A stretch of 64,000 nt of DNA from contig NZ_JBHRXI010000015.1 in the NCBI RefSeq assembly GCF_042648365.1, forward strand, positions 62,001-126,000. The letters are read 5' to 3'. The stretch's first letter is position 1, and each line of letters opens with the position of its first letter. A model generated the notes under the pieces. It worked only from the letters and a program-made list of their open reading frames with translations. It did no database searches and was not told the DNA's origin. The DNA comes from Lutimaribacter_A marinistellae. Its GTDB lineage: Bacteria > Pseudomonadota > Alphaproteobacteria > Rhodobacterales > Rhodobacteraceae. A program made the translations under genes and the position numbers. Of this stretch, positions 52,273 through 61,119 are shown piece after piece.

Positions 52273-52934
52273 CACGGGTATTGAATGCGGGCCGCAAGGA
52301 GCCGGTCTCGGGTACGACACGTTCGGTGGTTGTGTTCGTGCACGGTTATGGCGCCAACGGGGCCGACCTTCTTGGTATCGCCGATGTTTTGGGCGAGCAT
52401 CTGCCCGATACGCTGTTCGTCGCGCCAGACGCGCCCGAGACGATTCCGGGGATGCCGATGGGCTACCAATGGTTCCCGATCCCCTGGCTCGACGGGTCCT
52501 CCGAAGAGGAAGCGCAGCGCGGAATGGCGGCGGCTGCCGAGGATCTGAACGCGTTCCTCGATGCGCTCATGGTGGATGAGGACGTGCTGCCTGAACAGGT
52601 GGTGCTGTTCGGGTTCAGCCAGGGCACGATGATGAGCCTGCATGTCGCACCGCGGCGCGAGGAACCGGTTGCCGGGATCGTCGCCTTTTCGGGACGGCTG
52701 CTGGCGCCGGAGCTGCTTCAGGATGAAACGGTAAGCCGTATGCCCGTCCTGCTGGTGCATGGCGATGCGGATGACGTGGTGCCGCCACAGTCGCTGCCGC
52801 AGGCTGCCGAGGCGCTGCAGGAGGCCGGGTTCAAGGAAGTTTTCGCCCATGTCATGAAGGGTACCGGCCACGGCATCGCGCCCGACGGGTTGAGCGTGGC
52901 GCTGGCGTTCATGCGGGATAAGCTGAGCCTTTGA
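52269..52934 (+). CDS. Phospholipase/carboxylesterase family hydrolase
   Basis: 221-residue alpha/beta hydrolase of the short carboxylesterase type (YpfH-like). VVVFVHGYGANGADLL forms the oxyanion region, LFGFSQGTMMSLHV the nucleophile elbow with Ser, LLVHGDADDVVP the acid and GTGHGIAPDG the His. It hydrolyses simple esters; the physiological substrate is unknown. It begins inside the stop of the glycosylase gene. Downstream, 52935-53154 shows no convincing gene. Confidence 0.88.
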   Translation: MTRVLNAGRKEPVSGTTRSVVVFVHGYGANGADLLGIADVLGEHLPDTLFVAPDAPETIPGMPMGYQWFPIPWLDGSSEEEAQRGMAAAAEDLNAFLDALMVDEDVLPEQVVLFGFSQGTMMSLHVAPRREEPVAGIVAFSGRLLAPELLQDETVSRMPVLLVHGDADDVVPPQSLPQAAEALQEAGFKEVFAHVMKGTGHGIAPDGLSVALAFMRDKLSL

Positions 52935-53154
52935 TCGGGCAACAGGACCCGTGCAGCCCGCAAGCGTTGCAATAAACCTGACACGATTGTTGTTCTGCAG
53001 TTTGGCCCCAAAGACCTTGAGGTTGACCTGCCGGACATCCTCGCGCGGGGAAATCGTCGGGTTGTCGGCGGTGGGAATGCTGTCGGCAGGTCGCGGCCGC
53101 CGATCCCGGTATTCCGGATCAGGACCGCGCCGCAAAAGATGCGATGCGTCAAGC

Positions 53155-53583
53155 TCAGGATTGCGACCAAAGGCGTGCTTCGGCGAATTCGACCGAGTTT
53201 CCGGCCGGATCTCGGACATAGAGCGAGCGCGCGCCGTTGGGCCAATCGAACTGGGTGTCGATGGCGACACCGGCCTCTACGAGCCTGTCGTGCATCAAGG
53301 CGATACCGTCACGGTCGAGCGTGAAACAGACATGGCCCGGTCCACGCGCACCGTGCGGCGGGACCGGAAGGTCGGGGTTGTTCGGCGGCTCGACCGTGCG
53401 ATCCGGGTTGAAGACGAGCAGCACCGAACCGCCAAGCCTGTAGAAAACGTGCCGATCCTCGATCCGCATGATCTTTTCCAACCCCAGAAGCGTGCCGTAG
53501 AAATGCTCGGCCGCGTCAAGGTCGTTCACGTAGATTGCTGCTTCGAGAATGGCCGAGGGGGTGGGTGCGTCAGGAAGGGTCAT
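53155..53583 (-). CDS. VOC family (glyoxalase/bleomycin-resistance fold) protein
   Basis: 142 residues from MTLPDAPTPSAILEAAIYVND; longer in-frame starts extend into sequence unlike the family. The VOC beta-alpha-beta-beta-beta pattern is seen: ILEAAIYVNDLDAAEHFYGTLLGL, RHVFYRLGGSVLLVFNPD, GHVCFTLDRDGIALMHDRL and SLYVRDPAGNSVEFAE. Metal ligands could be the first His/Glu positions and the final Glu. The specific reaction is not known. Confidence 0.88.
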   Translation of the reverse strand: MTLPDAPTPSAILEAAIYVNDLDAAEHFYGTLLGLEKIMRIEDRHVFYRLGGSVLLVFNPDRTVEPPNNPDLPVPPHGARGPGHVCFTLDRDGIALMHDRLVEAGVAIDTQFDWPNGARSLYVRDPAGNSVEFAEARLWSQS

Positions 53584-53593
53584 CGGGCGGAGC

Positions 53594-54184
53594 CTACCAG
53601 CGACGGCGTGGTTTGTCAGGCTGTCGCGGCGGGGGCGGAAGTGCCTCCCACGTGCCGGGGGCAAGACCGTCGAGTGTCCATTCGCCAATGCGCGCGCGGA
53701 TCAGCCTGAGCGTGGGGTGGCCCACGGCGGCGGTCATGCGGCGCACCTGACGGTTGCGGCCTTCGCGGATTGTCAGCTCGATCCAGCAATCCGGCACGCT
53801 TTTTCGTTCTCGGATCGGAGGATCGCGGGGCCAAAGTGCCTCGGGCGCATCGATGCGGGCCGCGCGGGCGGGACGGGTGCGGCCGTCCTTGAGGTCGACG
53901 CCCTTGCGCAGCGCGTCGAGCGCGGCCTCGTCCGGGATCCCTTCGACCTGCACCCAGTAGGACTTGGCCATCTTGTGTTTCGGGTCGGCGATGCGGGCCT
54001 GTAGCGCGCCGTCCGAGGTCAAGAGCATCAGCCCCTCGCTGTCACGGTCGAGCCGCCCGGCGGGATATACCCCCGGCAAATCTATGTAGCGTGACAGGGT
54101 CGGGCGGCTGCTGCCTTCGGTCCCACGATCGGTGAATTGAGACAGCACGCCGAAGGGTTTGTTGAAACGGATGAACCAGGCCAT
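53594..54184 (-). CDS. 23S rRNA pseudouridine synthase, RluE/RsuA type
   Basis: 196 residues. It begins MAWFIRFNKPFGVLSQFTD and lacks an S4 domain, as in RluE (which modifies U2457 of 23S rRNA). The catalytic Asp is in PAGRLDRDSEGLMLLTSDG, the binding motif is KMAKSYWVQVEG, and the C-terminal IREGRNRQVRRMTAAVGHPTLRL is diagnostic. RluE is the best specific match. The short C-terminus is proline- and arginine-rich. Confidence 0.9.
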   Translation of the reverse strand: MAWFIRFNKPFGVLSQFTDRGTEGSSRPTLSRYIDLPGVYPAGRLDRDSEGLMLLTSDGALQARIADPKHKMAKSYWVQVEGIPDEAALDALRKGVDLKDGRTRPARAARIDAPEALWPRDPPIRERKSVPDCWIELTIREGRNRQVRRMTAAVGHPTLRLIRARIGEWTLDGLAPGTWEALPPPPRQPDKPRRRW

Positions 54185-54395
54185 GCGCGCTGCAATAGCG
54201 CGTCTGACACCGGCGCGGCAAGCTGTGGATAATTGTCATTTGCCTGTTACGACGGCAAGGTACCAAGCCTGCGACATGTAGTGGCAAATGAATGCTTGTC
54301 AGGGGTCAACCACGATATATAGTCGAATCGAGGTTGGGGCGGGTGCTCCCCGCTCTGGCGTCTTGAGGCAGTGCAGAGCAGGGAGCGAGTCGCAT

Positions 54396-54980
54396 ATGGA
54401 CGGGGATTTCAGATCGGATTTCGTAAGGCAGCCGGGCGCGTTGAAACATCATCCCGCGCTGGTGCTCAACGCCGATTACCGACCATTGTCTTACTACCCC
54501 CTGTCTCTATGGCCCTGGCAGGAGGCGATAAAGGCAGCCTGGCTGGACCGGGTCGATATCGTTGCCGAATATGACGAGGTGGTCAGAAGCCCGAGTACCG
54601 AGATCCGAATACCCTCGGTCGTGGTATTGAAAGACTATGTTAAACCTCAAAAGCGCGTGGCCTTCACGCGCTTTAATTTGTTTTTGCGGGATGAATTCCG
54701 TTGCCAGTATTGCGGGGCCAAGGGGGATCTGACCTTTGACCACGTGGTGCCGCGTGCGGCGGGCGGCGTGACGAGCTGGCAGAACGTGGTGGCGGCCTGC
54801 TCGCCATGCAATTTGCGCAAGGGTTCCAAGAGCTTGCGGCAGGTTGGCATGAGCCTGCGCAAGCCGCCGCGCCAGCCGGGGGCGGAGGAGCTGCGCAATA
54901 CCGGGCGGAAGTTCCCGCCCAACCACCTGCATGACAGCTGGATCGATTTCCTCTACTGGGACGCCGAACTGGAAGCCTGA
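54396..54980 (+). CDS. HNH endonuclease
   Basis: 194 residues from an ATG with GGGAG about 12 nt upstream. The N-terminal half (HHPALVLNADYRPLSYYPLS, VVLKDYVKPQKRVAFTRFNL) is a conserved partner of the C-terminal HNH domain: FLRDEFRCQYCGAKGDLTFD, HVVPRAAGG, NVVAACSPCNLRKG. Paired Cys-x2-Cys groups hold a structural metal. This widespread alpha/cyanobacterial family is of uncertain function and is not linked to a methylase here. The 49-nt repeat starts 4 nt after its stop. Confidence 0.88.
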   Translation: MDGDFRSDFVRQPGALKHHPALVLNADYRPLSYYPLSLWPWQEAIKAAWLDRVDIVAEYDEVVRSPSTEIRIPSVVVLKDYVKPQKRVAFTRFNLFLRDEFRCQYCGAKGDLTFDHVVPRAAGGVTSWQNVVAACSPCNLRKGSKSLRQVGMSLRKPPRQPGAEELRNTGRKFPPNHLHDSWIDFLYWDAELEA

Positions 54981-54983
54981 CCA

Positions 54984-55032
54984 CCGTTTTGACCGTTTTG
55001 TACATCGGTTGCGGGCAGGATTGACCGTTTTG
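54984..55032 (+). repeat. 49-nt repeat element, copy B
   Basis: Same design as the copy at 4585-4633: CCGTTTTG, 3 nt, GTTTTGTACA, 11 nt, CAGGATTGACCGTTTTG, with the same spacing throughout. Here it lies after the HNH gene and about 120 nt before the DUF3604 gene. A CTGGTACCAG palindrome follows at 55039-55048. It could carry a regulator site for DUF3604 or be a dispersed repeat. Confidence 0.6.
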
Positions 55033-55153
55033 CACCCCCTGGTACCAGCGTCGGCTCCCGGCCGTTTCCGGAAAATCGTTATGAGATCCCTGATTTCCTG
55101 TTAACCTAGCGTAAAGGTTATTCTTCCCTCGCATTCCAGACAGGAGATCAGCC

Positions 55154-57073
55154 ATGCAAGCGTACTCGGAAAACAGGGGGGCGCGTGCTGCGCGGTTTGC
55201 CCTTGCCATTCTTCTGTGCACCGCCGCCCCGGCCCTTGCGCAGGAATACTCGACCCAGCAGGAGGATACCGAGGTCGTGCTCGCGCCGGATGCGTTCTCG
55301 CCCTATGCGGGGCGGGACTTTCCGCAGCTGCCGCTTTGGGGTGACTCGCATCTGCACACTATGGTCTCGGTCGATGCGGGCACCATGACTCGGCTGAGCC
55401 AGGAGGATGCGTTCCGCTTTGCCCGGGGTGAAGAGGTGACGACGACCCACGGGCTGAGGGCGCAGCTGTCGCGCCCGCTGGACTGGCTGGTGGTGTCGGA
55501 TCATGCCGAGATGTACGGGTTGATGCCACAGCTGCTGGCGGGGGATGCGCAGGTCTTGTCGACCGAGCAGGGCCGGGCGTGGTACGAGGCGCTGACGTCG
55601 GGCGACCCGCAACTGGCCTTTGACACGGCGATGGAGATCGTGGCCTCGCTGTCGGATGACGAGCCGCCCATCGACAATCCGAGGGCCATCAAACACGCTT
55701 GGGAAGCCTATACTGCGCTTGCGGACAGGTACAACGAGCCGGGCATATTCTCGGCCATCATCGGCTATGAATACACGACCGAGGGGGCCAACAACCTGCA
55801 CCGGAACGTGCTGTTCCGCGACGGTTCCATCCGGGCGAACCAGACGCGGCCGTTCTCGCAATATGACAGCAAGAACCCCGAGGACCTGTGGGCCTATCTT
55901 GCCGAATACGAAGAGCGGACCGGGGCCGAGGTTCTGGCGATCCCGCATAACGGCAACCTGTCGAACGGGCGCATGTTCAGCATGAACGCCTATGACGGCT
56001 CGGCCCTGACCGAGGAAATCGCCAGCCTGCGCGCGCGGTTCGAACCGCTATACGAGGCGACCCAGATCAAGGGCGATGGCGAGGCGCATCCCTTTCTGAG
56101 CCCCGAGGACGAGTTTGCCGATTTCGACAGTTGGGACGCGGCCAACCTGAACGGGACCGAGGTCAAGACACCCGACATGTTGGCGGGCGAATATGCGCGC
56201 GAGGCGCTGAAGCGCGGGCTGAAGATCGAATCCGAGCTGGGCGTGAACCCGTTCAAGTTCGGCATGGTCGGCGCGACCGATTCCCATACCGGGATGGCCA
56301 CCGCGCAGGAGGACAACTTCTTTGGCAAGCATTCAGGGGTGGAGCCCGAACCGCACCGCTGGGAGCATGTCGTCATCGAGGCGCCGGACCCGGAGCTGAC
56401 CATCTATGGCTGGAAGCAGGCCGCCGGTGGTCTGGGCGCGGTCTGGGCGCGGGAAAACACCCGTGCCGCCATTTTCGACGCGATGATGCGCAGGGAGACC
56501 TATGCCACCACCGGTTCGCGCATGATGGTGCGGTTCTTTGGCGGCTACAACTTTACCGAGGAGGACACGCTGAGCCGCCTGCCGGCCCATGCGGGGTATC
56601 GCAAGGGCGTGCCGATGGGCGGTGAGCTGGCCGCCGCGCCGGAGGGCAGGGCGCCGAACTTCCTGGTGGCGGCGCTGAAGGACCCGCTGTCGGGCAATCT
56701 CGACCGCATCCAGATCGTGAAGGGATGGCTGGATGCCGAGGGCGAGTTGCACGAATCCGTGTACGACGTCGTGTGGTCGGGCGACCGGGAGCCGGATGCC
56801 GAAGGCCGCCTGCCGGATGTCGGCAACACGGTGGATGTCGCCAATGCGATCTGGAGCAATTCGATCGGGGCGTCGGAACTGATCGGGGTCTGGACCGACC
56901 CCGATTTCGACCCGGCGCTGAAGGCGTTCTATTACGCGCGGGTGATCGAGATCCCGACGCCGCGCTGGACGGCCTACGAGGCGAAGCGGTTCAACGTCAC
57001 GATGCCGGCCGAGGTGCCGATGACCACCACTGAACGGGCCTATACCTCGCCGATCTGGTACGACCCGGACTGA
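55154..57073 (+). CDS. DUF3604 domain protein (exported, PHP-like)
   Basis: 639 residues with a Sec signal peptide (about 1-29, ending PALAQE). The DUF3604 family is clear: LWGDSHLHTMVSVDAG, WLVVSDHAEMYG, IIGYEYTTEGANNLHRNV, IPHNGNLSNGRMFS, GMVGATDSHTGMA and YATTGSRMMVRF. The histidines and aspartates form a PHP-type metal site, so it is probably a periplasmic metal-dependent hydrolase; the substrate has not been established to my knowledge. An orphan binding-protein gene follows downstream on the same strand. Confidence 0.9.
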   Translation: MQAYSENRGARAARFALAILLCTAAPALAQEYSTQQEDTEVVLAPDAFSPYAGRDFPQLPLWGDSHLHTMVSVDAGTMTRLSQEDAFRFARGEEVTTTHGLRAQLSRPLDWLVVSDHAEMYGLMPQLLAGDAQVLSTEQGRAWYEALTSGDPQLAFDTAMEIVASLSDDEPPIDNPRAIKHAWEAYTALADRYNEPGIFSAIIGYEYTTEGANNLHRNVLFRDGSIRANQTRPFSQYDSKNPEDLWAYLAEYEERTGAEVLAIPHNGNLSNGRMFSMNAYDGSALTEEIASLRARFEPLYEATQIKGDGEAHPFLSPEDEFADFDSWDAANLNGTEVKTPDMLAGEYAREALKRGLKIESELGVNPFKFGMVGATDSHTGMATAQEDNFFGKHSGVEPEPHRWEHVVIEAPDPELTIYGWKQAAGGLGAVWARENTRAAIFDAMMRRETYATTGSRMMVRFFGGYNFTEEDTLSRLPAHAGYRKGVPMGGELAAAPEGRAPNFLVAALKDPLSGNLDRIQIVKGWLDAEGELHESVYDVVWSGDREPDAEGRLPDVGNTVDVANAIWSNSIGASELIGVWTDPDFDPALKAFYYARVIEIPTPRWTAYEAKRFNVTMPAEVPMTTTERAYTSPIWYDPD

Positions 57074-57085
57074 GGCGCGCCGGGC

Positions 57086-57116
57086 ACCGGTTTCGGTCTG
57101 TTCGGGCCGAAACGGT
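57086..57116 (+). terminator. Hairpin after the DUF3604 gene
   Basis: GTTTCGG (57090-57096) pairs with CCGAAAC (57107-57113); flanking ACC/GGT extends it with one bulged G. The loop is TCTGTTCGGG. No U tract follows. It starts 12 nt after the stop codon. Confidence 0.5.
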
Positions 57117-57133
57117 CGCTGTCGGGCTGGTTC

Positions 57134-57149
57134 TGGACATAATTGTCCA
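57134..57149. promoter_or_regulatory. TGGACA-N4-TGTCCA operator-like palindrome
   Basis: TGGACATAATTGTCCA is a 6+6 inverted repeat in the 245-nt region before the binding-protein gene, followed by AATAATTG. Its GGACA core matches the palindrome overlapping the Lrp/AsnC gene start at 61106-61119 (GTTTTGGACAAAAC), suggesting a shared regulator. Confidence 0.4.
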
Positions 57150-57318
57150 ATAATTGCCGCGCGCGGTCGAATTATGCTTGCTTTGCGGCGCGCGGGTCGC
57201 CCTGATACGGGGCGGGGACCGGAGAAAGACAGGGGCGGCAGGAGGAGCGCCGAACCTGTACCGGGGCCTTGGCGCTGCCCGGCGGGTGACCGGGCATTCA
57301 AACGACCGGGAGGAAGAC

Positions 57319-58965
57319 ATGACACCTGAGGATCGAACCGAAACCGTCCGCCCCATCGTGCACACGATGGCCGACGACACCATGGCCGGCAAGATGAGCC
57401 GGCGCGAGTTCCTCGCGCTGGCCAGCGTGATGGGGGCGAGTGCCGCGACGGCCTATGGCCTGCTTGGGCTGGCCGCGCCGACACCGGCCCACGCGGCGGG
57501 CGAGCCCAAGAGCGGCGGCGTGCTGAAGGTCGGGATGCGCATTCTCGACCTCAAGGACCCGCGCACCTGGGACTGGACCGAGCCGGCGAACGTGGCGCGC
57601 CAGTTCTGCGAGCCGCTGGTGCGCTGGAAGACCGATTTCACCTTTACCGGCATGCTGCTGGAAAGCTGGGAAGTCAGCGAGGACGCCAAGACCTATACGC
57701 TCAATGTGCGGCAGGGCGCGACCTGGAACAATGGTGACGCATTCTCCGCCGATGACGTGATCTTCAACCTCAACCGGTGGTGCGACAAGAATGCCGAGGG
57801 CAACTCGATGGCGGCGCGTATGGCCTCGCTCATCGATGGCGAGACCGGGCAGGCGCGCGAGGGTGCGATCGAGAAGCTGGACGATTTCACCATCCGCCTG
57901 AACCTGCTGGAGCCGGACATCACCATCATCCCCGGCATGTCGGATTACCCGGCGCTGATCATGCATCCCGGCTATAGCCCCGACAAGGGACTGGCCGAGA
58001 ACCCGATCGGAACCGGCCCGTTCGAGCTGGTGGAGTTCGAAGTGGGGCAGAAGGCCGTGGTCAAGCGGCGCGAGAATGGCAGCTGGTGGGGCGGCGACGT
58101 CTATCTCGACGGGATCGAGTTCATCGATTACGGCACCGACGAATCCAACATCGTCGCGGCCTTCGAGGCGGGCGAGATCCATGCCAACGACACCACCAAT
58201 GCCGATTTCGTGGACGTGCTGAGCGGGCTGGGCCTGGTGCGCAAGGAGGTGCCGACGGCGGGTACCATCGTGGCGCGGATGCGCCCGGACAGCGCGCCGC
58301 TGAACGACAAGACCTTCCGCAACGCGGTGCAGATGGCGGTCGACAACTCCGTCGTGCTGGAGCTGGGCCTGAACGGATTGGGCGAAGTGGCCGAGAACCA
58401 CCACGTCGCGCCGATCCATCCCGAATATGCAGATATCGGCCCCGCGCCTTACGACCCCGAGAAAGCGCGCGAGATGCTGGAGGCCAGCGGCCATGCCGAT
58501 GCCGAGATCGAGCTGATCTCGATCGACGGCGACTGGCGGACGGTGACCACGGATGCCATCGGCGCGCAGCTGCGCGACGCGGGCTTCAACGTCAAGCGGA
58601 CGGTCATCCCCGGCTCTTCGTTCTGGAACGACTGGACCAAGTACCCGTTCTCGACCACCAACTGGGGCGGGCGGCCCCTGGGTGTGCAGGTCTACGGTCT
58701 GGCTTATCGGTCGGGCGAGGCGTGGAACGAGTCGGGACATGCCAACCCGGAATTCGACAAGCTGCTGGACCAGGCGGTGGGTATCTTCGACGCCGACAAG
58801 CGACGCGAGATCATGGCCAAGCTGGAAGAGATGCTGCGCGACAGCGGGGCAATGATCCAGCCCTATTGGAACAAGGAGTTCGCCTTCCGCGTCGAGGGCG
58901 TGCACGGGTTCGAGCGTCACCAGTTCCGCGAAATGCACCTCGAAGAGGTCTGGCTGGACGCGTAA
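57319..58965 (+). CDS. Tat-exported family 5 ABC substrate-binding protein (orphan)
   Basis: 548 residues from an ATG behind GGGAGGAAGAC. The twin-arginine motif SRREFLALAS (about 26-35) precedes a hydrophobic core and APTPAHA cleavage site. The SBP_bac_5 body is normal: LRQGATWNNGD-type strand, GTGPFELVEFEVG and APYDPEKAREMLEASGH. No permease or ATPase gene is adjacent, so its transporter lies elsewhere. The neighbours are ornithine and arginine catabolic genes (convergent), so an opine- or arginine-like ligand is conceivable but unproven. Confidence 0.88.
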   Translation: MTPEDRTETVRPIVHTMADDTMAGKMSRREFLALASVMGASAATAYGLLGLAAPTPAHAAGEPKSGGVLKVGMRILDLKDPRTWDWTEPANVARQFCEPLVRWKTDFTFTGMLLESWEVSEDAKTYTLNVRQGATWNNGDAFSADDVIFNLNRWCDKNAEGNSMAARMASLIDGETGQAREGAIEKLDDFTIRLNLLEPDITIIPGMSDYPALIMHPGYSPDKGLAENPIGTGPFELVEFEVGQKAVVKRRENGSWWGGDVYLDGIEFIDYGTDESNIVAAFEAGEIHANDTTNADFVDVLSGLGLVRKEVPTAGTIVARMRPDSAPLNDKTFRNAVQMAVDNSVVLELGLNGLGEVAENHHVAPIHPEYADIGPAPYDPEKAREMLEASGHADAEIELISIDGDWRTVTTDAIGAQLRDAGFNVKRTVIPGSSFWNDWTKYPFSTTNWGGRPLGVQVYGLAYRSGEAWNESGHANPEFDKLLDQAVGIFDADKRREIMAKLEEMLRDSGAMIQPYWNKEFAFRVEGVHGFERHQFREMHLEEVWLDA

Positions 58966-58973
58966 GACAAATG

Positions 58974-58996
58974 GCCCCGGGGGATGCCCCCGGGGC
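58974..58996. terminator. Strong hairpin between converging genes
   Basis: GCCCCGGGGG (58974-58983), loop ATG, CCCCCGGGGC (58987-58996): a perfect 10-bp GC stem placed 8 nt after the binding-protein stop and 7 nt before the end of the converging cyclodeaminase gene. It can serve both directions. Confidence 0.7.
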
Positions 58997-59003
58997 AGGT
59001 TCC

Positions 59004-60068
59004 TCAGGCCGCTGCGCCGGGCGTGGCGCGTTGCAGCATGCCGAACAGGTCGCGCGGGTCGTCGGGATCGGCCAGCATGTCAAGAGCGAGGTAGAGTCCC
59101 GTATCGGCCAGCCGGTCGTGGACATAGCGCAGGGCGCTGAAATCCTCGATCGCGAAACCCACGGAGTCGAACAGCGTGATCTGCCGGTTAGAGGTGCGGC
59201 CCGGCGCCGTGCCGGATATCACCTGCCAGAGTTCGGTCACCGGATGATCCTCGGCCAGTTGCTGGATCTCGCCTTCGATGCGGGTCTGGGGCGGGAATTC
59301 GACGAAGATGTCGGACCGTTGAAGGATGCCCGCCGCAAGTTCCGTCTTGCCGGGGCAGTCGCCGCCGATCGCGTTGATGTGGACACCGCTGCCGACCATG
59401 TTGTCGGTCAGGATAGTGGCGAACTGCTTGTCGGCGGTGCAGGTGGTCAGGATCTGCGCGCCTTCGATGGCCTCTTCGGGCGTGGCGCAGGCGACAACGT
59501 CGATCCCGTGTCCGGCGAGGTTGGCGGCGCATTTGCGCGTGGCGGCGGGATCAGTGTCATAGAGGCGGACGCTTTTCAGGCCGAGGATGGCCTTCATCGC
59601 GAGGGTCTGGAATTCGGATTGGGCCCCGTTGCCGATCATCGCCATCGTATCGGCCCCCTTGGGCGCCAGATGCTTTGCGACCATGGCCGAGGTCGCGGCG
59701 GTGCGCAGCGCGGTCAGCATCGTCATTTCGCTAAGGAGCACCGGATAACCCGTTGAAACATCGGCAAGAAGGCCAAAGGCGGTTACGGTCTGCAAACCCT
59801 CCTTGGTGTTCTTGGGGTGGCCGTTCACGTATTTGAAGCCATAGACCTCGCCATCGGAGGTGGGCATCAGCTCGATCACGCCTTCGGCCGAATGGGAGGC
59901 GATGCGCGGTGTCTTGTCGAACAGTTCCCAGCGGCGGAAATCCTGTTCGATGTATTCACCGAGGCCGCGCAGCATGTCTTCGAGCCCGATCCGGTGGATG
60001 AGCTGCATCATGTGGTCGACCGAGACGAAGGGCACGAGGGCCTTGTCGGAGGGTTGCTGGGCAGTCAT
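59004..60068 (-). CDS. Ornithine cyclodeaminase
   Basis: 354 residues; converts ornithine to proline and ammonia using bound NAD+. The N-terminal substrate domain has IELMPTSDGEVYGFKYVNGHP and LLSEMTMLTALRTAATSAMVAKHL; the Rossmann motif is MIGNGAQSEFQ; the catalytic Asp is in INAIGGDCPGKTEL. Its gene lies 11 nt downstream of the arginase gene on the same strand, giving the two steps arginine to ornithine to proline. Confidence 0.93.
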   Translation of the reverse strand: MTAQQPSDKALVPFVSVDHMMQLIHRIGLEDMLRGLGEYIEQDFRRWELFDKTPRIASHSAEGVIELMPTSDGEVYGFKYVNGHPKNTKEGLQTVTAFGLLADVSTGYPVLLSEMTMLTALRTAATSAMVAKHLAPKGADTMAMIGNGAQSEFQTLAMKAILGLKSVRLYDTDPAATRKCAANLAGHGIDVVACATPEEAIEGAQILTTCTADKQFATILTDNMVGSGVHINAIGGDCPGKTELAAGILQRSDIFVEFPPQTRIEGEIQQLAEDHPVTELWQVISGTAPGRTSNRQITLFDSVGFAIEDFSALRYVHDRLADTGLYLALDMLADPDDPRDLFGMLQRATPGAAA

Positions 60069-60079
60069 CGGGATCTCCT

Positions 60080-61003
60080 TCAGTCAAAGGCGCGGGTGGG
60101 GCGGTCGAAGACGCGGCGGCCGAGCGCCGAGGCGGCAAGATCGACCAGCAGCTGTGCGGTGCGGCCGCGTTCATCGAGGAACGGGTTGAGCTCGACGAGG
60201 TCGAGCGAGGTCATCAGCCCGCTGTCGCAGATCATCTCCATCGCGAGGTGACCCTCGCGCACGGTTGCGCCGCCGGGCACGGTGGTGCCGACCGCGGGCG
60301 CGACCGCGGGATCGAGGAAATCGACATCGAGCGAGACATGCAGCATGCCACCGGCGCGCGCTACCGCGTCGAGAAAGGCGGTGAGGGGGCGGGCGATGCC
60401 GTTCTCGTCGATGTCACGCATGTCATGCAGGCGGATGCGGGTTGTTTGCAGCGCCTCACGCTCTGCCCGGTCGACAGAGCGCAGCCCCATGATGCAGATG
60501 TTTTCCTGCGGGACGGGGTTTGGCACGGGCGGGAACCCGTCGAACCCGGCGCGCCCTGTGACATAGCCCAGAGGGGTGCCGTGCAGGTTGCCCGAGCCGG
60601 AGGTTTCCGGCGTGTGGTAGTCGCTATGCGCGTCGAGCCAGAGCACGAAGAGCGGACGGCCGACCCGCGCGGCATGTTCGGCGGCGCCTGCGACGCTGCC
60701 CAGCGAGAGCGCATGATCGCCGCCGAGGAAGATGGGCAGGCCGTTTGGCAGTGCCTCTTGCGCGGCGGTGCCCAGTGTCTGCGTCCAGCCGATGGTGCGG
60801 TTGGGTTGATGCAAGGGACCGTCGCCATCAGGGGCGTGCGGCGCCGGGGCGAGGTTGCCGCGATCCTCGACCCGGTGGCCGAGATCGCCAAGCGCCCGGG
60901 CCAGTCCCGCGGTGCGCAGCGCGTCGGGGCCCATCAGGCAGCCGTCGCGCCGCTTTCCGGAGTCCACGGGCGCGCCGATCAGGATGCAGGTTTGCGGTGT
61001 CAT
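60080..61003 (-). CDS. rocF: Arginase
   Basis: 307 residues from MTPQTCILIGAPVDSG; an ATG 72 nt upstream is unlikely. Hydrolyses arginine to ornithine and urea. All metal motifs are canonical: FLGGDHALSLG (His97), WLDAHSDYHTP (Asp124, His126, Asp128), SLDVDFLDP and SLDLVELNPFLD with the active-site Glu. RRDGCLMGPDALR at the N-terminus fits arginase rather than agmatinase. It heads a two-gene unit with the cyclodeaminase, divergent from an Lrp/AsnC regulator. Confidence 0.94.
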   Translation of the reverse strand: MTPQTCILIGAPVDSGKRRDGCLMGPDALRTAGLARALGDLGHRVEDRGNLAPAPHAPDGDGPLHQPNRTIGWTQTLGTAAQEALPNGLPIFLGGDHALSLGSVAGAAEHAARVGRPLFVLWLDAHSDYHTPETSGSGNLHGTPLGYVTGRAGFDGFPPVPNPVPQENICIMGLRSVDRAEREALQTTRIRLHDMRDIDENGIARPLTAFLDAVARAGGMLHVSLDVDFLDPAVAPAVGTTVPGGATVREGHLAMEMICDSGLMTSLDLVELNPFLDERGRTAQLLVDLAASALGRRVFDRPTRAFD

Positions 61004-61065
61004 TCTGGCCTCTCCTATCGCTTGACCCGAAGTAGTGTCCGATATGCGTTGACCGCCAGAGGGTA

Positions 61066-61119
61066 TTTCGGACAAAACGAACCCGGATTACGCGGATCGG
61101 AGGGTGTTTTGGACAAAAC
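61066..61119. promoter_or_regulatory. Paired GGACAAAAC sites between arginase and the Lrp-type regulator
   Basis: TTTCGGACAAAACG (61066-61079) and TTTTGGACAAAACG (61107-61120) are direct repeats 41 bp apart, about four helical turns. The second contains the perfect palindrome GTTTTG-GA-CAAAAC (61106-61119) and overlaps the TTG start of the regulator gene. They lie in the divergent promoter region, fitting autoregulation and control of arginase by the Lrp/AsnC protein. Confidence 0.6.

Noticed and set aside
52236..53270. A 344-residue minus-strand frame spanning the esterase gene
   Set aside because: It is mostly antisense to the esterase gene and has no recognisable motif. The 52935-53154 gap itself contains no supported gene.
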